Of a stretch of DNA of 11,069 nucleotides, positions 5,485 to 11,069 are shown one piece after another. Numbering within the stretch: position 1 is the first letter of the stretch; each line of letters starts with the position of its first letter. A program made the translations under genes and the position numbers. Below the pieces are notes generated by a model. The model had not been told where the DNA came from. It did no database searches and was given only the letters and a program-made list of their open reading frames with translations. Source of the DNA: Thermoplasmata archaeon (lineage in GTDB: Archaea; Thermoplasmatota; Thermoplasmata; JAGHBH01); assembly GCA_030673205.1 (NCBI GenBank), contig DAOVJP010000020.1, forward strand, positions 1 to 11,069, given 5' to 3'.

Positions 5485-8439
5485 ATGGCTGAGTGGCAGG
5501 TCGAGAGCAAATATGAAGATGGCCAGGAAGAGCAGGCTGAAGAGCAGGGAGGAGGCACAGACGGAGAAACCATGGAAAAGGTGGAAAGCATTCCATCTGC
5601 TTCAAAGGAATTCCCCAAAACAGCCCTCGCGATACTCGTGGTCGCGATCCTCATAGCCGCCACCAGCCTGGTCTACATATCCATGACAAATGACGACGAT
5701 AGAGGGGGAGGTGAGACACCCGGCGTCCTCATCATAGGTGGGGATGGGATGGAGCGTGAACTATCCCTCGAAGACCTGAAGGGTATCCAGACTGCCACAG
5801 GCGATGCACGGGCACAGAACAAACTGGGCAACTGGCGGGGGATGGGAACATATGAAGGCGCATTGCTATCCTCTATAATAGAAGAGATAGGGGGGATGAG
5901 CGAGAACGATTCCATAACGGTCACTGCCGAGGACGGATATTTTCAAAACCTATCATATAAGAACGTGTACCCGGACCAAGTGTGGCAGGCCTTCCAGGGC
6001 GATTTCATCATAGCCTTCTCCTTCAACAGCACCGAGATACCAGACTGGGAAGAAGGGCCGAAACTGGTCAACCTTCCTCTGGACGGAGACTATTCCCTGG
6101 AAGATTGCGCCCTCACATCCGCCCTGGGCCAGGGATACTACATCAACCCCTCTGCCGCCGGTAGATGGGTGGCGAACGTGGAAAGGATCGAGATAGTTCC
6201 TGGGGGAGCTTCTTCTGTCGAAGGGGGCGGTATCGCAACACCCGCTCAGGGGGCTAGTATCGAGATCGAGAACATGAGCATGGACATACCTGCGGGAGCA
6301 GTGACTGAGATAACCACGTTCGATGTACAGTATTCCCCAGCAACGGAGAACGCACCGGCCGACACCACCCCCATGGGAGGGACATATGACATCGGGCCGA
6401 CGGGAACGGTGTTCTCGATCGCGGTAACTCTCTCCTTCGACTATGACCATGGGTCGATACCCACGTGCCTAGATACTGATGACCTGCAGGTGGGGTTATA
6501 CAATGAGACATCATCGACCTGGCACATGTTAGGAGGCACAGTGGACAGCGTGAACGACACCATCGAGGTCCAAGTCTTCCATCTCAGCAGATATGCGGTC
6601 TTTGCTGTTCACACAGAGGCAACGTTGCTGACCGTGGTCGGGAGGGATGGTACGTCGATGAACATGAGCCTCTCCGACCTAAAGGGGCTGGAGAATATGA
6701 CCGGTACCGCTGCGGCCCAGAACAAATATGGGAACTGGCGAGGCAACGGCTCCTACACCGGCTCCATATTGTCCGCCATAGCGGATGAGCTTGGGGGCAT
6801 GTTGCCAGGAGATATATTGGTGGCCTCGGCCTCGCCGGAGGACGGTTATTACCAGAATTTCACATACTACAACGTGTACCCGGATGAGGACTGGCAAAAC
6901 ATGCAGGGTGAATATGTCCTAGCATATTCCATGGATGGCAACGAGACGCCGGAATGGGAGGACGGCCCCAAACTGGTGTGCCTCCCGCCGGATGGCGAGT
7001 TCTCTCAACAGGACTGCAACTGGACCTCTGCCCTTGGCCAGGGTTACAACAACAATCCCTCCGCCTCCGCAAGATGGGTGAGGAACGTTGTGAGGATAGA
7101 GATCGTACAGGGCAGCGGCGACTGGAATGTAACACTGAAAGGGAACAACACAAAGGTCCTCAGCGGAACAGAGTACGCCATGTTCAAGAACTGGTATCGG
7201 AGCGATTACACGGATGGTGACAACCGCACCTGGAGCGGCGTACCCCTGTGGAGAATAATGGCCCTGGTGGACGGGGGAGATGCCCGAGGGAATGATAGTT
7301 TCGACCCTGGCTACAAGCCGTTCGAGGACAGCATTGGCTATGACGTGGAGATGGAGGCCCTGGACGGGTATGTGAAATACCTTCCCAACGGCACGCTCCA
7401 GAAGCAGAGTGGCATCTTGCTCCTCGCCGATTCCTTGAATGGGACCGCACTCGACACGAACGGGCCGGTCAAGATCATAGCCCCGGAAATGAAGAAGAGC
7501 TACTGGGTAAGCGCGATATCCCGTCTTTCCCTCGTACCCGCCTGGGACCTGGAACTCTACGGAGAGGAGAACGATACCATAACCTATTCCGAACTCATAA
7601 CCAAGGATAGCGTATCCGGCATCGCCTATGCCTATAAGGTAAGCTATCCCACACTGCCCATAAATGGGCCGTGGAACTATACTGGCATAGAAATGATCGA
7701 CCTCGTGTCCATGGTCTGGAACACAACTGTGCCCTATACGGTGGAGGTGGTGGCGAACGACGGATACTCTCTCACACTGACACAGGACGAGGCCGAGGGG
7801 AGGATCACCGTATACGATATGGAGAAGAACGAACTTGGCGTCCAACAGGTTCGTACGATCCTTGCCTTCGAACAGGATGGAGAGAGATGGTTCTCCGGCG
7901 GGCCGCTGCGCCTCACATTCGTCAACGACACGGGGGCGGTGACCGACTATGGCCTGCACTCCAAGTTCGTAAAGGAGATACATGTCATGGAGCGCATTTC
8001 GGATTGGGCGCTCAACATCACCATGAACATAACCGGACAGGACCAGAACACCACGAACATCGATAGGATAGAGTTCGAACACGCCGCCCAGCCCGGTAAA
8101 CACTATGCCAACGTGACGATCGAGAACAGCACCTATGAAGGCATACCCCTCTGGATACTCATAGGGGCCGTGGACGGTAACGACACAGACACCCATTGGG
8201 GATTCAACGACACCCTTGCGGCCGGAGGATACAACGTTACAGTGTGGGCAGAGGATGGCTATAACAGGGCGTTCACAATAGACCAGCTGGCTAGGAACGA
8301 TAGTATCATCGTGGCATACATGAAGGACGGGGAGCGTCTTTCAGGGAACGAGTGGCCCCTGCGCCTGATAGCCGATGGCTTTTCCGGGGCCGACATGGTG
8401 TCGAACATAATGAGGATCGAACTGGTAGACCCGGTCTAG
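5485..8439 (+). CDS. Large surface protein with five SUOX/molybdopterin-fold-like domains and a ZU5-like domain
   Basis: A 984-residue protein: acidic cytoplasmic tail (1-42), one transmembrane helix (about 45-66), then only extracellular sequence. Five tandem domains related to PF00174 (sulfite oxidase/MsrP core) lie at about 80-239, 381-541, 545-685, 688-836 and 841-984. Each shows family landmarks in order: a W-x-G or Y-x-G turn before a hydrophobic helix (such as GVPLWRIM), then DGY (EDGYF, EDGYY, LDGYV, NDGYS, EDGYN), a GP/PL-x-L strand and a final RIE(I/L)V strand. Domains 1 and 2 are close sisters sharing QNK-x-GNWRG, W-E-x-GPKLV and GQGY-x-NPSA; 3 to 5 are more divergent. No cysteine occupies the Moco-ligand region, so enzyme activity is unlikely. 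A ZU5-like domain with IPAGAV (about 245-380) separates domains 1 and 2. About thirty N-X-S/T sequons lie outside the membrane. Probably a ligand-capturing surface protein, first gene of an operon with the phosphoesterase and transporter genes. Confidence 0.8.
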   Translation: MAEWQVESKYEDGQEEQAEEQGGGTDGETMEKVESIPSASKEFPKTALAILVVAILIAATSLVYISMTNDDDRGGGETPGVLIIGGDGMERELSLEDLKGIQTATGDARAQNKLGNWRGMGTYEGALLSSIIEEIGGMSENDSITVTAEDGYFQNLSYKNVYPDQVWQAFQGDFIIAFSFNSTEIPDWEEGPKLVNLPLDGDYSLEDCALTSALGQGYYINPSAAGRWVANVERIEIVPGGASSVEGGGIATPAQGASIEIENMSMDIPAGAVTEITTFDVQYSPATENAPADTTPMGGTYDIGPTGTVFSIAVTLSFDYDHGSIPTCLDTDDLQVGLYNETSSTWHMLGGTVDSVNDTIEVQVFHLSRYAVFAVHTEATLLTVVGRDGTSMNMSLSDLKGLENMTGTAAAQNKYGNWRGNGSYTGSILSAIADELGGMLPGDILVASASPEDGYYQNFTYYNVYPDEDWQNMQGEYVLAYSMDGNETPEWEDGPKLVCLPPDGEFSQQDCNWTSALGQGYNNNPSASARWVRNVVRIEIVQGSGDWNVTLKGNNTKVLSGTEYAMFKNWYRSDYTDGDNRTWSGVPLWRIMALVDGGDARGNDSFDPGYKPFEDSIGYDVEMEALDGYVKYLPNGTLQKQSGILLLADSLNGTALDTNGPVKIIAPEMKKSYWVSAISRLSLVPAWDLELYGEENDTITYSELITKDSVSGIAYAYKVSYPTLPINGPWNYTGIEMIDLVSMVWNTTVPYTVEVVANDGYSLTLTQDEAEGRITVYDMEKNELGVQQVRTILAFEQDGERWFSGGPLRLTFVNDTGAVTDYGLHSKFVKEIHVMERISDWALNITMNITGQDQNTTNIDRIEFEHAAQPGKHYANVTIENSTYEGIPLWILIGAVDGNDTDTHWGFNDTLAAGGYNVTVWAEDGYNRAFTIDQLARNDSIIVAYMKDGERLSGNEWPLRLIADGFSGADMVSNIMRIELVDPV
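6217..6624 (+). other. ZU5-like domain inside the large surface protein
   Basis: Between SUOX-like domains 1 and 2 lies a beta-rich segment with the ZU5-type signature of a strand, then IPAGAV, then a strand (TTFDVQYSP), a central PTGTVFSIAVTLSF strand and a closing LSRYAVFAVH strand. ZU5 domains usually act as structural spacers or interaction modules. A matching IPPGAI fragment opens the next gene's protein, another link between the two. Domain name from pattern only. Confidence 0.55.
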
Positions 8440-8516
8440 GGAGATGGGAGTGAGGTGGGGGAGTATGGCACAAAGGCATGACATAGGAATGTAGCAGCAA
8501 GAATGTAGGTGATCGC
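8440..8516 (+). other. Short purine-rich spacer between surface protein and phosphoesterase genes
   Basis: Seventy-seven bases without a TATA box or terminator-like hairpin that I can see, so read-through is likely. The octamer gaatgtag occurs twice with a 14-base period (8487-8494, 8501-8508), and the second runs into aggtgat (8507-8513), the probable ribosome binding site for the ATG at 8517. Confidence 0.5.
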
Positions 8517-10118
8517 ATGAACAAGAAGGCCCTGGGCGCCATAGTGGCTTGCATAGTAATAACCGCCGCCATCGCAACCTACGCATTCTGGGCCAGAGAA
8601 GGCGATGAACGGTCCTTAGCCGACAGCATGGTCATAGAGGGCGGGTTCGTGGTATCCGAAACGGAAAGCATGCTGGAGATAAGGGCCATAGCCCTCGATG
8701 TTCACATATCCATTCCTCCTGGAGCTATCACTTCCAGTGCTTCCGCCCCCGGAGCTATCGCCCCCGGAGCTTCCGCCCCCGGAGCTATCGCCCCCGGAGC
8801 TTCCGCTCCCAGTATCCTCCGCATATCAAATATAGATGTCCAGAGTACGAAGATAGTGGGGTCATCGACGAATCCGGTCGAGGGAATGGCTCATGTGGAC
8901 ATACCCATTGGACCAGAGGGCCTGGACATATCACTATCAAGCACCCGTTCACAGGAGAACTTCACCTTCTATGTGATAGGGGATACACAGGGATATGTAC
9001 ATCCTTTGGAAAGGCTAGTGGAGGATTCGAATCTCCACCACCCCCTATTCGTCTTTCATCTCGGAGACATAACCCCCTCGGGAGAGGCAAGCCATTACCA
9101 GAGATTTTTCGATGCTGTGGATGATCTCTCCACACCGATGTTCACAACCCCGGGTAACCATGAGGCAAAGGGGGACATGGACCATTACCACGATCATCTA
9201 GCCCCCCCGAACTATGCCTTCTCTCATGGCCAGAACACATTCGTGACCATATCGACAGCCACAGGTTGCATAGGCAACGAGACCTTCTCGTGGCTGGACT
9301 CCATACTGCAGAGCGCCTCACAGGGAAAGATATTCCTGTTCACCCACATACCTCCCGTGGACATAGTGATCGAAGAGCACAGCCTGCTGTCGGGGGAAGA
9401 GGGGCAGCGTTTCCTGGACATGATGACCGAATATGATGTGGATGCGGTCTTCTTGGGACACAACCACATATACAACCACACCGTGATACAGGGCGTAGAT
9501 CACTATATCAGCGGCGGAGGGGGGGCGACATTATACGCCTCCGAGGACAGAGGAGGTTTCTACCATTATCTGGAGGTGAATGTGGGGCCGCAAGGCCTTG
9601 GCGTGGACATCATATCCCTGCCCCCTCCAATAAACTACGGAGGGGCCGTTATAGAGATAGGCGCCCCCGGAGGCAACAGAACATTGAGCCTGGAGGACCT
9701 GAAGGACCTCCCTTCTCGAACAGGCTATTCCTCCTTCCAGAACCAGTTTGGCAACTGGCGGGGCCATGGGAACTACACCGGCGTACCTCTTTCGATCCTC
9801 CTAGACATGGTGGGGGGTGTCGAGGAGGGGCAGACGGTAAATGTGGAGGCATGTGATGGATATTATCAGCACATGGGATACGAGAATGTTCATCCTCTTC
9901 AAGACTGGGAGACCATACAGGGCGAGTTCATTATCGCCTACGAATTTGAGGGAGAGGATCTCTCGCAATGGGAGGACGGCCCGAGACTGATATGCCTGCC
10001 GCCGGACGGAGCTTACAGCAACCAGGACGCAGAAGATACCACTCCCGAGAGCATGGAGCTACCAGCATCCGCAGGGGAGAGGTGGGTGAGGAATGTCAGC
10101 AGGATCACCATCGGATGA
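8517..10118 (+). CDS. Membrane-anchored extracellular metallophosphoesterase with C-terminal SUOX-like domain
   Basis: A 533-residue protein with an N-terminal signal anchor (about 7-25). A ZU5-like strand region (about 45-145) is interrupted by a decapeptide repeat (69-98). The calcineurin-like metallophosphoesterase domain (about 148-370) has GDTQG (155-159, metal ligand Asp156; the usual D-x-H His is Gln), GD (183-184), GNHE (213-216), TH (276-277) and GHNH (314-317). The C-terminal SUOX-like domain (about 376-532) has QNQFGNWRG, YTGVPL, CDGYY, WEDGPRL and RWVRNVSRITI, very close to domains 1 and 2 of the upstream protein. The enzyme should hydrolyse a phosphate ester outside the cell using two metal ions; the attached domain presumably holds or recruits the substrate. 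Gln for His in motif I also occurs in some active phosphoesterase families, so activity is expected. The 17-base spacing to the transporter gene supports an operon. Substrate unknown. Confidence 0.85.
   Translation: MNKKALGAIVACIVITAAIATYAFWAREGDERSLADSMVIEGGFVVSETESMLEIRAIALDVHISIPPGAITSSASAPGAIAPGASAPGAIAPGASAPSILRISNIDVQSTKIVGSSTNPVEGMAHVDIPIGPEGLDISLSSTRSQENFTFYVIGDTQGYVHPLERLVEDSNLHHPLFVFHLGDITPSGEASHYQRFFDAVDDLSTPMFTTPGNHEAKGDMDHYHDHLAPPNYAFSHGQNTFVTISTATGCIGNETFSWLDSILQSASQGKIFLFTHIPPVDIVIEEHSLLSGEEGQRFLDMMTEYDVDAVFLGHNHIYNHTVIQGVDHYISGGGGATLYASEDRGGFYHYLEVNVGPQGLGVDIISLPPPINYGGAVIEIGAPGGNRTLSLEDLKDLPSRTGYSSFQNQFGNWRGHGNYTGVPLSILLDMVGGVEEGQTVNVEACDGYYQHMGYENVHPLQDWETIQGEFIIAYEFEGEDLSQWEDGPRLICLPPDGAYSNQDAEDTTPESMELPASAGERWVRNVSRITIG
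8721..8810 (+). repeat. Three tandem 30-bp units (decapeptide GAIxxxASAP)
   Basis: Units at 8721-8750, 8751-8780 and 8781-8810 encode GAITSSASAP, GAIAPGASAP and GAIAPGASAP. The last two units differ by one base; the first is more diverged. Each unit also has internal half-repeats of ggagct followed by a cccc run. The array expands the IPPGAI loop of a ZU5-like region into an Ala/Pro/Gly/Ser-rich flexible linker and keeps the frame. Confidence 0.9.
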
Positions 10119-10134
10119 TGCCAGGACAGGCAAG

Positions 10135-11069
10135 ATGCCGACATACCGGTTTTCTACGAGGGATTTGGTCACAATAGCGGTATTGAGCGCCCTCGGAGGG
10201 GTGTTGAGCGCCTATGTGGGATACCTGGGGAACATGGTCAACCACATCCTGGGAGTGCCCTTCGGCGCGGGGCAGTTCATGGCCGGACTGCATGTGTTCT
10301 GGATGGTCGTGGCCTATGGCCTGGTGCGAAAGGCGGGTGCGTCCACCCTCACCGGCCTTTTGAAGGGTATGATAGAGATGCTTACTGGCTCTACACACGG
10401 GGCCGTCATAGTGCTCGTATCCTTGGTCCAGGGCTCCGTTTATGATGGGGGGATGTTGTTTGGCGGAAGGTTCAAGGATGGGCGGGGCAAACTGGCATTC
10501 AGCTACATGAGCGCTGGCCTGGCGGCGGCCTCCAACGTGTTCATCTTCCAGGCACTATATCTTAGCGCCATGCCAAAGGGATACATCTGGCTCATGGCGG
10601 TCATCGCCTTCTCATCAGGGGTGATATTCGCTGGCTACTTCGGAGAAAGCACCCTGGAAACCTTGGAAGAGGCCCGGGGAAAGAGGAGCGTAGAGAAAAA
10701 AACAGGGAGGGCGCGCATGACCCCGCACAAAGTAGCGGCCCTAGCCTTCGCATGTTTCATGGTCGTTGGGAGCACATATTACTACGCCAATATCTACAAA
10801 CTTCCCCCGGAAGGCGGCGGATGTGAGATAACAGGTGATGTGCAGAACCCGTATGTCTACCGACCAGGAGATCTATCCCAGCATGAGCTCACCATATTGG
10901 CAGAACTGAACGGCTCCTACACCCATCTGCCTCCCCAGAACTATACTGGCATTCCCCTCTACGTTCTCCTACAAAGGGCCGGCCCAGAAGAGGACGCCAC
11001 GGAGGTTGTCATCAGGGCGGTCGATGGTTACAGCGTGACATTCTCTCTGGAAGAGGTCATGGACAATGA
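10135..11069 (+). CDS. YkoE-like ECF transporter S component fused to an extracellular SUOX-like domain (3' end outside window)
   Basis: The frame is open to the end; 311 residues are visible. Residues 1-175 form about six membrane helices with YkoE-type landmarks: VRKAGASTLTGLLKGMIEML (64-83, compare RKPGAAL and the E-M-L/G motif) and SLVQGSVYDGGMLF (96-109, compare the QG-x-x-E segment). YkoE-type S components bind thiamine or hydroxymethylpyrimidine in bacteria; the substrate here is unknown. A basic linker (176-198) follows, then an extra helix (about 199-218) and, outside, the start of a SUOX-like domain (228 on) with ITGDVQNP, YTGIPLYVLL and VDGYS, closer to the canonical family than the other copies. 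The ATG at 10135 is chosen for its position just before the first helix; an upstream in-frame ATG at 10093 overlaps the phosphoesterase gene by 26 bases and has ggtggg before it, so it is a real alternative. EcfA and EcfT genes should follow. Confidence 0.75.
   Translation, partial: MPTYRFSTRDLVTIAVLSALGGVLSAYVGYLGNMVNHILGVPFGAGQFMAGLHVFWMVVAYGLVRKAGASTLTGLLKGMIEMLTGSTHGAVIVLVSLVQGSVYDGGMLFGGRFKDGRGKLAFSYMSAGLAAASNVFIFQALYLSAMPKGYIWLMAVIAFSSGVIFAGYFGESTLETLEEARGKRSVEKKTGRARMTPHKVAALAFACFMVVGSTYYYANIYKLPPEGGGCEITGDVQNPYVYRPGDLSQHELTILAELNGSYTHLPPQNYTGIPLYVLLQRAGPEEDATEVVIRAVDGYSVTFSLEEVMDN

Noticed and set aside
6919..8196. Long minus-strand open frame of 425 residues opposite the large surface protein
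   Set aside because: It is the antisense shadow of a clear multi-domain coding frame; its translation shows no domain pattern and it has no promoter or ribosome site that I can see.
5722..8436. Reading the SUOX-like domains as active molybdenum oxidoreductases
   Set aside because: No Moco-ligand cysteine is visible, the domains are tandem and on the cell surface, and no TAT signal is present to export a folded cofactor protein.

Overview
The window looks like a piece of a euryarchaeal chromosome, most likely from the Thermoplasmata/Methanomassiliicoccales side (inferred from style, not from a database hit). The reasons are: an archaeal Sm-like (LSm) protein, TATA-type promoters instead of -35/-10 boxes, GAGGTG-type ribosome binding sites, heavy use of ATA and AGG codons, surface proteins full of N-X-S/T sequons, and a C-terminal anchor with a PGF motif. 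There are no RNA genes, insertion sequences, phage genes or CRISPR arrays.

Left part (1-3240, + strand): the 3' end of a stomatin/slipin-type SPFH membrane protein, then its own promoter and a likely operon of LSm, a sugar-1-phosphate nucleotidyltransferase and a GlmM-type phosphohexomutase. The last two overlap by four bases and probably make an activated sugar nucleotide. Middle (3244-5277, - strand): two exported or membrane-anchored proteins of unknown role, read toward the left. The distal one converges on glmM with only three bases between the stop codons. They face away from a compact two-way promoter region (5278-5484), which holds one TATA box per direction and a nested inverted repeat just in front of the rightward gene.

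Right part (5485-11069, + strand) is the interesting one. Three consecutive genes share the same extracellular domain, a relative of the sulfite-oxidase/MsrP molybdopterin-binding fold (Oxidored_molyb, PF00174) in which I cannot find the molybdenum-ligand cysteine. The first gene encodes a cell-surface protein with five copies. The second is a membrane-anchored metallophosphoesterase ending in one copy. The third, cut by the window end, is a YkoE-like ECF transporter S component (substrate-binding membrane subunit) with a copy attached outside the membrane. Seven copies of one presumed ligand-binding module therefore lie on a surface display protein, a phosphatase and an importer subunit.

My reading, an inference from architecture, is a surface capture-and-import system. 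The module binds a small heterocyclic ligand such as a pterin, a pyrimidine or a thiamine-related cofactor. The phosphatase strips phosphate from it, and the S component passes it to an ECF transporter whose ATPase and T subunit should lie just downstream. I know of no description of this combination, but I could not search.
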